Below, piece after piece: positions 49,558-58,278 of a DNA stretch of 64,000 bases. The notes beneath the pieces are model-generated. The model ran no database searches. It was not told the DNA's origin and saw only the letters and a list, made by a program, of their open reading frames with translations. The translations under genes and the position numbers were made by a program. Within the stretch, counting starts at the first letter, position 1. Each line of letters begins with the position of its first letter. The stretch is from CAYYKK01 sp046351395 (lineage in GTDB: Bacteria > Myxococcota_A > Polyangia > Polyangiales > Polyangiaceae). The stretch lies in contig JAXLYP010000018.1 of assembly GCA_046351395.1 (NCBI GenBank), forward strand, positions 124,001 to 188,000. The letters run 5' to 3'.

Positions 49558-50091
49558 TACTTCTTGTACTTGAGCAGGGCGGCGCAGAGCTCCTTGCTGG
49601 TGAGGAAGCCGTCGTCCACGGAGCTCTGATCGTTGAAGCTCACGACGCGGGCGATCTCGTCGAGCCTTCGCGTCGACGACGCGCGCCTCGAGGGACGTCA
49701 CCTCGTAGCGGTTCATCGGCAGGTCGTCGTGCCCGCCGACACGGCCGATGATGAGGCTGTCGACGTCGAGCGCCTCGGCGATCTTCTTGTAGTCGTCGGG
49801 CTGGAGATCCGCGACCTTCGGAAAGCCGAGGTCCTTCAGCTTGAGGCGCACGCGCTCGCGTTCGACCGCGCGGATCTCGGCGCCGACGGCGCTCTCGGAG
49901 CAGCCGTCGACGGCGCGGGACGCGACGGAGATCTGATCGGCGTCGAACGCGATCGCCGCAGCGATTGGTCGCTTCATGTCCGCTGCGGGGCCATAGATGA
50001 TCTCGAAGCCGCCTCCGCAAGCGGTGGCGGTGAGGAGTCCGGTGGTGAGCGTGGCGAGGAGCGCGAGCGCGCGCGGGATCGTCTGGGTCAT
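49558..50091 (-). CDS. Lipoprotein of unknown function (frame slip near 49665)
   Basis: ATG 50091 overlaps the stop of the upstream hydrolase (ATGA). Signal RALALLATLTTGLLTATACGGG with lipobox TATAC. The globular part includes IAFDADQISVASRAVDGCSE and DVDSLIIGRVGGHDDLPMNR. After VTSLEARVVDAK the good codon usage moves to another frame: removing one base in the CC of CGAGCCTTCG (49661-49670, plus strand) gives LDEIARVVSFNDQSSVDDGF and SKELCAALLKYKK ending at TAG 49558-49560. As given, the original frame continues out of phase to 49549. About 177 residues if corrected. Confidence 0.6.
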
Positions 50092-51746
50092 GGTCTTGGC
50101 TCGTCCCGGGTCGCGGTTCGCTTCCCGGCGGGCGAATCGTACTCGAGCGAGACCTCCTGTGGTTCGTCCTTGGCGTTGCGCGGAGGAACCGCGCCTGAAG
50201 AGAGCGCCTGGGGAGCGCTCACCTTGAATCGAAGGACGGCGGGCGCGAACGGATCGACGAACTCTCCCTCGCCGATCGCGTAGATCTGCGCCTCGTCGAG
50301 CTCGTCCACCTTCGCGAAGATCTGCGCCCCCTCCGTCCGCACGCGTGCGCGCAGGGGCTTGTCGAGGAACCCGCCGCCGGAGTAGCTCCCCGCGAACCCG
50401 CGCAGCGCTTCGGGCGCCACGGGGAACAGCTCGCGCTTGCGCGCGCGCAGGCCCGACCGCGCGGGCCAGTCGAACACTTCGCCGACGGAGTTCGAGATCT
50501 CGCCCATGATCTCGGCGCCCGTCTCGCGGTTCGTCATCACGACGAACCCCTTCCCGAGCGCTGGTAGGGCGACGATCGTCGCGTGGTAGCCGGGGTTGTG
50601 GCCGTTGTGGGAGAACACGAGATCGCCCGGATCGTCCGAGAGGAACATGCCGAGCCCCATCGACGCTTGGAGGAGCGGGCGAGCGTTCGCAACGGGCGAG
50701 AGCATCGCCCGGGCGCTCGCGGGGGTGAGGACGTGGCCCTCCTCTCCTCGGTAGGCCGCCGAGAGGTCGATCAGGAAGAGCGCGAGATCGGACGGGGTCG
50801 TCCACAAGCCGCCCGCCGCCTTCTCCGCGACGACGATCCACCCGCCGGGCGGCGTGTTCGCGTCCCCGCGGTGAGCGCGCGCCGCGTTCGGTGTCGGCGG
50901 CGCGTCCGAGAACGAGGAGTGCCGCATCCCGATCGGATCGAACACGAGCCGCTGGATCGCCGCGCCGAACGGCTGTCCGGTGACGTCTTGGACCACGAGC
51001 TCGAGGATCGTGTAGCCGCCGCCCGAGTACTTGAAGCAGGGCTTCGGCGGCTTCGATGGCTCTTCCGGGCACGGCGAGTCCTTCATCGCCTCGACCGGCA
51101 CGGTGAGCGCGGGCGGCGCGCCGTCGAGCACCTGGACGGTCGTCGGGATCGCGGCGCCCGGCTTGTAGCCGCCGAACGACTCCGGATAGGACACGTAGAG
51201 TTGCTGCTCGGGCGCGTTGATCCCTGCGGTGTGGCTGAGCAGGCCTCGGATCGTGACGGGGTGATCCTTCGTGAAGACCGAGTCGTCGAGCTTCCACGCT
51301 CGGAGGTAGCTGTTGACGGGCTTGTCGAGGTCGAGCTGGTGCTGATCGACGAGCGCGAGGATCGCGGCCGCGGTGATGGGCTTGCTGATGGACGCGGCCT
51401 GAAACACCGTGTCGACGTCCGCGCCGATCTCGCTCTTCCGATCGCCCGGGTCCCGCGCGCGCTCGAGCACGCCGTACGTGCGAGCGAATTGGATCGCGTT
51501 GCCCTCCACGACCGCCACACCGACCGCCGGCACACCCCACTTCGCCATCCGATCGGCGAGCTTCATCCGGAGATCGACGCCGTTCAGATCGAACGCGGGG
51601 AGGAGGCTCGACTCGAACGCGGCGGCTCGCGCCTCCGCGGGAGAGAGCGGTGCGGCCTGCGCTGAGGCGCTCGCGGCGGCGGCCGAGGCCGTCGACGAGT
51701 TCCTGCGCGGCGGCCCCTCGGATCGGTCGGAGCCGCACGCGCTCAC
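50088..51746 (-). CDS. Serine beta-lactamase-fold hydrolase (class C / PBP4-like), probably a lipoprotein
   Basis: 552 residues from GTG 51746. Beta-lactamase-fold active site: S119-I-S-K122 in VFQAASISKPITAAA (SxxK) and KYSGGGYTILELVVQD (Tyr-Ser-Gly, replacing YxN). A KTG/HxG-type third motif is likely in FSHNGHNPGYHA. A C-terminal beta domain follows. Such proteins are esterases, D-aminopeptidases or beta-lactamases; resistance should not be assumed. The start lies oddly inside a lipobox-like VSACGSD. A one-base slip near 51762 would join it to an upstream signal (VSCPAQILVALALGG from GTG 51804). Confidence 0.82.
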   Translation of the reverse strand: MSACGSDRSEGPPRRNSSTASAAAASASAQAAPLSPAEARAAAFESSLLPAFDLNGVDLRMKLADRMAKWGVPAVGVAVVEGNAIQFARTYGVLERARDPGDRKSEIGADVDTVFQAASISKPITAAAILALVDQHQLDLDKPVNSYLRAWKLDDSVFTKDHPVTIRGLLSHTAGINAPEQQLYVSYPESFGGYKPGAAIPTTVQVLDGAPPALTVPVEAMKDSPCPEEPSKPPKPCFKYSGGGYTILELVVQDVTGQPFGAAIQRLVFDPIGMRHSSFSDAPPTPNAARAHRGDANTPPGGWIVVAEKAAGGLWTTPSDLALFLIDLSAAYRGEEGHVLTPASARAMLSPVANARPLLQASMGLGMFLSDDPGDLVFSHNGHNPGYHATIVALPALGKGFVVMTNRETGAEIMGEISNSVGEVFDWPARSGLRARKRELFPVAPEALRGFAGSYSGGGFLDKPLRARVRTEGAQIFAKVDELDEAQIYAIGEGEFVDPFAPAVLRFKVSAPQALSSGAVPPRNAKDEPQEVSLEYDSPAGKRTATRDEPRP

Positions 51747-51818
51747 GCACGCCGCCCAGCGCGAGCGCGACCAGGATCTGCGCTGGACAGGACACGTTCA
51801 CCACGCCCGCATGTTAGG

Positions 51819-52916
51819 GTGCCGCATGCCCCGCGTCGTCTCCCTCGCCCCGCCGTCTTTCACCTCTCCGAGCGCGTGAACGCCGTCGCGCGCGCGTACG
51901 GGGAGAGCCCGATCGTACCGCGTGGGCCGCGGTTCGCTCCGCTCCTCGCGCGGGTGCGCGCCGGGATCAGGCGGCGCTCGCGGCCCCCGAGTACGAGCCC
52001 GTGCTGCTCGGGCACGGGGTCGACCGCGATCGCCGCGGTGCTGGGCTCGTGCCTGCGACCCACCGAGCGGCTCCTCGTGATTCGGAACGGCGCGTACGGC
52101 GATCGGATCTTCGAGTACGCGAGCCGCCTCGGTCAGCCCGTCGTCGACATGGAGCTGCCCTACGGCCAGCGCCCCGACCTCGGGCGCGTCGACGCGCTGC
52201 TCGCGTCGAACGAGGTGGACGCCGTCGCCGTCGTGTACGGCGGGACGTCGACCTGCACGTTGAACCCGCTCGCGGAGATCGGCCGGATCGCCAAGGCACG
52301 CGGAAAGAAGCTCCTCGTGGACGGGGTGAGCGCGCTCTTCGTGGAGCCGATGGAGCTCGCCGCGTGGGGGATCAGCGCGGTCATGGGTTCGTGCAACAAG
52401 GGCCTGCACTCCCACCCGAACCTCACGATGGCGCTCGTCGAGCGGTCGCTCATGGCGGACATGGCGGACATCCCGCAGCGCGCTCGAGCCTCGAGCTGCA
52501 CAAGATCTGGAAAGCGCAGACCGGCAGCGGCCACCCTACACCATCGATCCGATAGGCCTGCTCATGGTCGAGGCCGCGCTTCGCGGAGCTCGCCGCGCAG
52601 GGCGGCGTCGCGGGGCGCCACGCGATTTATCAGGCGCGCGCAGCAAGCTCCGCGCGGGTACAGCGCCTCGGGCTCGAGATCGCGCTGGGAGAACGTGCCC
52701 CTCGGGTCCATCGGCACGGCGCTCAAGATCCCGTCGTCCACCACGTACGACGCGATGGCGGACCGGCTCGCGACGGAGGAGTTCGAAGGGCACGTCTTCG
52801 AGATCTACTCCGCTCAGGGCAAGCTCTCGAAGCAGCTCTTCCGCATCTTCCACATGGGTGACTACGAGCTCGAGGTCTACGACGTCTTCCTGAAGGCGCT
52901 CGCCCGCGTGCTCTGA
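51819..52916 (+). pseudogene. Class V aminotransferase (PhnW-like), disrupted by several frame slips
   Basis: The longest frame (365 codons from GTG 51819) matches a phosphonopyruvate/aminoethylphosphonate transaminase-type PLP enzyme in parts: GTGSTAIAAVLGSC, LLVIRNGAYGDRIFEYASRL, YGGTSTCTLNPLAEIGRIA, KKLLVDGVSALF and the Schiff-base lysine in MGSCNKGLHSHP. Between about 51967 and 52015 the sense moves to another frame (DQAALAAPEYEPVLL). Again at 52480-52690 it jumps (SSLELHKIWKAQTGSGHP, then EAALRELAAQGG-like text in other frames) before returning for TALKIPSSTTYDAMADR. As written it cannot make an intact enzyme. Decay or sequence error; see findings. Confidence 0.65.
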
Positions 52917-53021
52917 GAGTCGTGCGCAGCGCTCGAACGTCGGCCGCCCACGCGAGACAACGGCCGACGGCGCGGCAGGAGCAACTGGTCGGCGGCCCGC
53001 CTCTCTCTCCGCGCATGGTTC

Positions 53022-53201
53022 TAGAGCACCGACCGGTTTGAATCAGCGGTGGATTCGCGGGAGTTTGGGTGGGAGGCGCGCGCCCGAGGAGCGCGCACCG
53101 GAAGACTGCTGCTGACAATCCGAGGAGCACAGCGACGAGGCCGTGTGGATCGCACCTGAAATCGCGTGAATACTCGGTGATTCAAACCGGTCGGTGCTCT
53201 A
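53022..53201. mobile_element. 180-bp MITE-like element with 24-bp perfect terminal inverted repeats
   Basis: Bases 53022-53045 (beginning TAGAGCACCGACCGG) are the exact reverse complement of 53178-53201 (ending CCGGTCGGTGCTCTA). The 132-bp interior has no gene. Both ends begin or end with TA, so the element can be read as 22-bp repeats flanked by a TA target duplication, as for IS630/Tc1-mariner derivatives; that family link is inferred. The right end supplies the TAG stop of the FKBP gene (53199-53201). Symmetry breaks at once outside the 24 bp. Confidence 0.75.
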
Positions 53202-53840
53202 ACCCGCCTTGGGAGGCGCGGGTGGCTCCACCTTCGGCGCGGCAGACGCCTTCGGCGCGGCGGAGGCCTTCGGCGCGGCGGACGCCGCGGGGCCGGCCGA
53301 TGCCGAGGGGGCGGCAGACGCGGAAGGCGCGGCCGAAGCGGCCGGCTCGGCGCTCGCGCTCCCCGCGGGTGGCGCGTCCGGCTCGTTCACGCTCAGCACC
53401 TCGATGTCGAACACGAGCGGGGCGTTCGCGGGAATTTTCGGGGGCGAGCCGCGCTCGCCGTACGCGAGGCGCGAGGGGATCGTGAGCTTGCGCTGCCCGC
53501 CCTTCTTCATGCCGACGAGCCCCTGGCTCCACCCCTCGATCACGCCCTCGCCGACCGTGACGGGGAAGGAGTCATTCGAGTCGAACTTGAAGCCCGTCCG
53601 GAGGAGCTTGCCGGTGTACTTCACCTTCAGCTTGTCGCCCTTCTTGATCTCGGGGCCCTCGCCGACCTTGATGTCCTCCTTGATGAGCTCCGGCGGATCG
53701 GGGATCTGCGCGGCCGACGACGACGTGGAGGACTTCGGCGCCGGATCGGGCTCCGCGACGGTTTGACAGCCGGCGCCGCCCAAGGCGGTCGCGACGAACG
53801 CGGCGGAGAACGTGGCGAGGAGCACGGGACGCTTGGCCAT
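53199..53840 (-). CDS. FKBP-type peptidyl-prolyl isomerase lipoprotein
   Basis: 213 residues. Lipoprotein signal (LLATFSAAFVATALGGAGCQ, lipobox GAGC). FKBP domain about 50-148: GDKLKVKYTGKLLRTGFKFDSN, VTVGEGVIEGWSQGLVGMKKG, GQRKLTIPSRLAYGERG, and IPANAPLVFDIEVL, matching the active-site Tyr, Asp, Trp and Tyr positions of FKBPs. It catalyses proline cis-trans isomerisation in the periplasm or at the outer membrane. The tail is a repeat of SAAP/SAAPK units rich in Ala and Pro. It ends at a TAG formed by the MITE terminus, so the tail may have been cut or altered by the insertion. Confidence 0.9.
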   Translation of the reverse strand: MAKRPVLLATFSAAFVATALGGAGCQTVAEPDPAPKSSTSSSAAQIPDPPELIKEDIKVGEGPEIKKGDKLKVKYTGKLLRTGFKFDSNDSFPVTVGEGVIEGWSQGLVGMKKGGQRKLTIPSRLAYGERGSPPKIPANAPLVFDIEVLSVNEPDAPPAGSASAEPAASAAPSASAAPSASAGPAASAAPKASAAPKASAAPKVEPPAPPKAG

Positions 53841-53938
53841 GGACGTGCGTCTTAGGCCAGTGCGGGGCCCACCGGCAAGAGGTTCGCGGCTCGGGCCTTC
53901 TTGGCGTTCTCGGCGCCGCGAGACTACGCTCGCGCGCG

Positions 53939-55726
53939 GTGTTCGGCTCGTTCAGCGTCGGCGCGCTCGCGGTGAGGAACGCGGAGGGCAACGCGATCGG
54001 CGCGGTGCGGCTCACCGTGTTCGACGATCGCCTCGGATCGACTCCTCAAAGTGGGCGCGCGTTCACGGACGGTTTCGTGCCCGGAGGAGCCTCACCGAGG
54101 CGCCCGGTTCGACGCGCCGTACGTCGATCCGGGGACTCGTCGATCACGACGCGGAGAGCCCTCGATATACGCTCGATCCGCGCTCGCCCACGCCACACGC
54201 GCTTCGCGCTCACCCACTTCACCGACCTGCCGCTCGAAGCGTTGGCCCTCGCGCACAAGCGGCGGACGCGCGCGATCTTGCTCCGGCGGCTCGTCCCGCT
54301 GCCCGTCGGCGCGCTCGCCGGGTGGCTCACGCCCGCCCACCTCGCCAGCGGCGCGCTCGGCCGGATCTCCGTGGGCCTCGCGGCGTTCGCGGGCGCGTTC
54401 GCGCTCCTTCATCTGTGGGTCCGCGTCCGATCCTGGGGCGGCCCGGCGCCAGCGAACGCCTCGGCCAGGCGTTCGAGACGCGCCTCGCGGAGCGCCTCGC
54501 CATCGCTCCGGCGCTCGACACCCGAGTGGACCCAGCAGACCTCCCGCGGAGCTTCTCCTTCCCCCGAAGCGGCCGGCCCCGCGCAAGCCTCCCGCGACGA
54601 AGCCGTGGCGTGCGCCGAAGCCTGCGCCGGAGGTTCGCGTGGAGCCGCGACGGGCGCCCGAGCCTCCCGTCACCGTCGTCGCGCGCATCAACACGGCCGG
54701 CCGAGCGCTCCGCCTCGCCGCGGTCGCGATCGCCTGTGCCGGGGTCGGCGTGGGAGGGGTTCGCGCTCTATCGCTGGATCGACGACGGCGCGCGCCTTCG
54801 GGTGCTCGAGGCGCGGTCGAGCGCCGCCCCGAGCCAGAGCGCGGAGCAGCCCACCGAGCCCTCCCCTCCCCCCGAGCCCGCTGCGGCCGCGCCCCCGCCA
54901 CCGCCTGCGTGCACGTGCCCACGGGCGGACTCCCCGCTTTGGGCGAGCGCGATCCCCGCGCTCGTCGCTTGCTCATTCCGAAGCAGAAGACGGACGAGGA
55001 ACAAGACCGCCCCGACCATCGCGCCGTTTCTCACGAAGCGCGGAGCCTCGCGCTACGCGTTCGACGTCGTCGTCGTGAACAACGCGTCTGTTCCCCTGAA
55101 GGACGTCACATCGTCGTCACGTTCGCGCGTCGGAACAAGAAGGGCGAACGTCGGGGCGACGGATCGCGGCCTCTTCTCGGCCAACCTGCGCCCCGGCCGG
55201 AGCATGAAGTGGAGCGTCTCCGGGCCGGGCACCGAGTACAAAGTCGAGGTCAGCGAGAAGCGCGTGATCGGCACGCAGAGCTCTCCGCCCCCGCCGCATC
55301 GTTCGCGACGCTGCTCGGCGCGAAGCAGGCGCCCGTGAGGCTCCAAGCCGCCCTCATGCTCGCGTACCTCCATGATCCGCGCGCGCGAGAGGCGGCGGAG
55401 GCGCTCTCCGATCTGTCCGAGAGCGACGACGCCGTCCGTCAGATGGTCCTGCGCGCGACCGAGCCCCTCTCGCTGTGCGACGCGAAGGTTGCGAACGAGG
55501 CGCTCGACGCGTGCGTCACGAACGCGGGCTCGAGCGCGACGCGGCCGCTCGAGGTCTACGAGGTCGGACCCGGCGGGCAGGGGAAGCGTTCCCCGTCAGC
55601 GTCTCCATCGGGCCGGCGTCGGGTGGGCGCATCCACGTCGAAGGCTTCGACGCGCGCTCCGCGGAGCTCGGCGTCCGCGAGGCGCCCGTTCGTCGCGGAC
55701 AGAGCCTCGACGCGACGCCCGAGTAG
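53939..55726 (+). pseudogene. Unrecognised membrane protein gene broken by many frame slips
   Basis: Good codon usage can be followed almost continuously but only by changing frame many times. Segments in order: VFGSFSVGALAVRNAEGNAI from GTG 53939; RFDAPYVDPGT and LVDHDAESPRYTLDPRS (about 54100-54190); TRFALTHFTDLPLEALALAH with two membrane helices (54210-54430); RLGQAFETRLAERLAIAPAL (about 54460); a Pro/Arg/Lys-rich linker; a helix RLAAVAIACAGVGVGG (about 54710); YRWIDDGARLRVLEARSSAA (about 54770); SRYAFDVVVVNNASVPLKDV, GLFSANLRPGRSMKWSVSG and LQAALMLAYLHDPRAREAAE (55050-55390), finishing VSVSIGPASGGRIHVEGFDA to TGA 55726. The protein would be about 590 residues. No family recognised. TACGCT (53925-53930) is a possible -10. 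Confidence 0.55.
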
Positions 55727-56288
55727 CGGTCGACCAAGCGGACGTTCACCGCGGGCGAGGACGCAGCGATGGGCGATGATCGCAAGAGATGCGGCCGGCA
55801 CGCCGCGAGCCCACGGTGCCGCGACGGAGAGGCTGGGCGTGGGGCATGCCCCTCTCACGTGGCACCTGGTCGAAGAACCGCAGTGAAACGGCTCTGGGCG
55901 CACCTACGCGAGAGTGGACAGGAGGCTTTCTGCGGGACTAGTCTGCCGCTCGACCCAGAAAGGGTCCGCGTCGAGGGGCAGGCCCAGTCGAGGGAACGAC
56001 CACGACGGTGGGTTTTCATCCCGGCTCGCTCGGCGAAATCGTGCGAGAACCCGGGGCAACGGAGCAGCACCTGGGACCGAAGAGCACGTGGCAGACGAGT
56101 TGCTTTGGCGACAGCGGCGAGCGGGGCAGATCGGCAAGGTTGCCGAGCGCGCACGCGAACCGGACGAACGAGCGAACGGGTCGCATCGGGCGGTCCGCGA
56201 GGTCGAGAACAGCAGCCCGGTACGTGCGAGATGGCCGCATGCGATGAACGGCGAGATGCGGCGGCACTACAGCGCAGCAGGAGCGGAC
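55727..56288. other. 562-bp stretch without a recognisable gene
   Basis: No frame here has the strong third-position GC of the neighbouring genes, the open frames on both strands read as Arg/Ser-rich shadow text, and no RNA gene or repeat is recognised. It probably holds the promoter of the DUF4344-type gene; a ribosome site (CAGGAG) ends it. It could also be the remnant of an eroded gene. Confidence 0.5.
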
Positions 56289-57162
56289 ATGGGTTTCGGC
56301 GGTCGTCGTCGGTGGTGGGGGTGGTTGTGCGTCGGAGCGCTCGCGACCTGCGCGCTCGCGTGCAGCGGGAAGAAGTCGGGAGGAGCCGCGTCGGCGTCGG
56401 CCTCGGCCTCCGCCGAGCCACCCGTGGCGGCGTCGAGCGCCACCGACGCTGCGCCGACGGACGGTCCGTCGGGCAAGTCGCATCACGGTCAAGCCTCCCG
56501 AGGACGAGAGGCTGAGGCCGTATTACGAGCAGCTCGAGAAATCGAAGCGCATCCACCAGGTCGTGGAAGCCATGGGCGTGTTTGCCCTCCCACGAACGGT
56601 CCCCGTGATCGTCGCCGATCAGGGGAAGTGCAAGAACGACACGAACGCGTACTACCTCCCGAAGGAGCACGCGATCCTCGTCTGCTACGCGTTCTCCGAG
56701 GCCATTTACAAAGGCTTCCTCGAAAAGGGCGACGACGACCAGACCGCCTCCACGAAGACGCTCAACGCGATCACGTTCCTCCTCATCCACGAGATGGGAC
56801 ATGCGCTCATTCAGGAGCTCGAGATCGGCGTGACCGGCAAAGAGGAGGACGCGGTCGACGAGCTCTCCGCGCTGATCCTCATTCAAGCGAAGAAGGCGGA
56901 GTGGGCGATCACCGGGCCGCAGGCCATGATGAACATCACCCAGAAGCAGGAGGCGGGGCGCTCCCAATACTTCGACGAGCACTCGCTCAGCGAGCAGCGC
57001 TTCGCGGACATCGCCTGCATGGTGTTCGGCAGCGACCCGGAGAATCACCCCGAGATCGCGAAGATCCCGGAGCTTCGCAACCGCCTCGAGAAGTGCGAGG
57101 GGTTCTTCAAGCAGAAGGACGCGGCGTGGACGAAGCTGCTCGAGCCGCACTACCGCAAGTAG
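56289..57162 (+). CDS. DUF4344-type putative metallopeptidase lipoprotein (frame slip near 56479)
   Basis: From ATG 56289, with CAGGAG about 6 bases upstream, the frame gives a lipoprotein signal WGWLCVGALATCALACSGKK (lipobox ALAC) and an Ala/Ser-rich linker to about 56475. Dropping one base in GGCAAGTCGCATC joins it to RITVKPPEDERLRPYYEQLE and the body, whose frame alone would otherwise start at 56563. The body has a zincin motif LLIHEMGHALIQELE (HExxH) with a downstream acidic EEDAVDELSAL, and SEQRFADIACMVFGSDP, as in the DUF4344 family. It is probably an outer-membrane-anchored peptidase. Full length about 290 residues if corrected. Confidence 0.7.
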
Positions 57163-57178
57163 GTTCGACGTCGGATCC

Positions 57179-57218
57179 CCAGAGTGGGGTCTCTCCAGAG
57201 TGGGTCTCTCCAGAGTGG
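57179..57218. repeat. Short tandem repeat, 15-16 bp unit, 2.6 copies
   Basis: CCAGAGTGGGGTCTCT, CCAGAGTGGGTCTCT and a partial CCAGAGTGG follow one another in the gap between the DUF4344-type gene and the next lipoprotein gene. It may be slippage-derived; no function is evident. Confidence 0.6.
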
Positions 57219-57363
57219 ACGTGACCCTGAAGGTTTCAGCGCGGGCGTCCGCGCGATGTGCGGTGCCACCCGTTGGCGACACCGAGCTGTTGGAAGGCGG
57301 GGGTGGACCCGCAAAGGGAGAAGGGCGCCGCGCTCGCGCGGATGTCCGAGAGGGAGATTCACA

Positions 57364-58164
57364 ATGAGTGCACGCATTCAGAGTCGTTGGGTTGCTTCGT
57401 TGTCGTTGGTCGCTGGCCTCGCGCTCGCCGCTTGCGGGTCCGGGGACGGCGGAACGGGGACTGCATCCGCGACGGGTTCGACCAAGCCCGCGGAGAGCGC
57501 CAAGACGGCGAGCAGCTCCACGAAGCCGGCCGAGTCGGCGAAGCCCGCGGAGTCCGCGAAGGCCGCGACGGCCGACATCGACGTCGACGCCATCCTGGAC
57601 AGCTCGAGCAAGGACGGCGAAGCCTCCGGCGCGCTGAAGGTCGATCTCGCCGACCTGGACGACAAGGCTCCGTCGATCGGCGCGGCGCCCCCGCCCCCGC
57701 CGAAGGCGGGCGGCGAGATGCAGTGGCTCTCGCTCGGCATCTACATGATGCCCGACATGGGCATGGAGAAGCAGGACGTGACGAAGCTCATCCCGGCGCT
57801 CAAGGAGGGCTTCATCCTCATGCCGGACAAGCACTCCAAGGGAGCGATCATCATCACGACGTGGAAGGACGCGACGGAGGTCGAGAGCAAGGTGAAGACG
57901 CTCATGACCGAGATGAAGATCAAGGACTTCAAGTGGAAGGAGAAGTTCAAGGTCGTCACGCTTGGCCCGGACAAGGTCCCCTCGAAGATCGCTGGTGGGC
58001 ACGCCACGCGCACCGACGGCAAGGAGGGCGAGCTCGGGTACGTGCTCATCAAGGGCAATCCGAACATCCTCGGCGTGATCCTCATGGAGGAGGGCATCTC
58101 GAAGGAGGAGAAGACGCGGCTCTTCAGCGCGATCGCGTACATCAAGAACAAGCCGAAGCAGTGA
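57364..58164 (+). CDS. Lipoprotein of unknown function
   Basis: 266 residues from ATG 57364, preceded by AGGGAG. Signal SRWVASLSLVAGLALAACGSG with lipobox LAAC. A low-complexity linker repeats PAESAK (three times), then an Asp/Ala-rich part and APPPPPKAGG. The globular C-terminal 160 residues (QWLSLGIYMMPDMGMEKQDV to AYIKNKPKQ) are unrelated to families recognisable by eye. Convergent with the 58279 lipoprotein gene across a shared terminator. Confidence 0.72.
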   Translation: MSARIQSRWVASLSLVAGLALAACGSGDGGTGTASATGSTKPAESAKTASSSTKPAESAKPAESAKAATADIDVDAILDSSSKDGEASGALKVDLADLDDKAPSIGAAPPPPPKAGGEMQWLSLGIYMMPDMGMEKQDVTKLIPALKEGFILMPDKHSKGAIIITTWKDATEVESKVKTLMTEMKIKDFKWKEKFKVVTLGPDKVPSKIAGGHATRTDGKEGELGYVLIKGNPNILGVILMEEGISKEEKTRLFSAIAYIKNKPKQ

Positions 58165-58224
58165 TCGAGCGTTGACGCGTGCGGTCCTCCCGCGCGCGTC
58201 GCCGAGACGATGTAGACGAAAAAC

Positions 58225-58260
58225 GGCGCGCGAGCCCCGCACCGCGCGCCTTCGTCGTTT
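58225..58260. terminator. Bidirectional terminator-like hairpin
   Basis: GGCGCGCG (58225-58232) and CGCGCGCC (58243-58250) pair around a 10-base loop, with AAAAA on the left (58219-58223) and TTCGTCGTTT on the right. It lies midway between two convergent lipoprotein genes, as expected for a shared terminator. Confidence 0.65.
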
Positions 58261-58278
58261 CGCTTTCGAGAGCGAGGA

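Noticed and set aside
50088..51746. Beta-lactamase resistance gene
   Set aside because: The SxxK/Tyr-Ser fold is shared by esterases and peptidases; nothing here shows beta-lactam hydrolysis.
55855..58242. 795-codon minus-strand frame across lipoprotein genes
   Set aside because: Composed of shadow text; the plus-strand genes have lipoboxes and, in one case, an HExxH motif.
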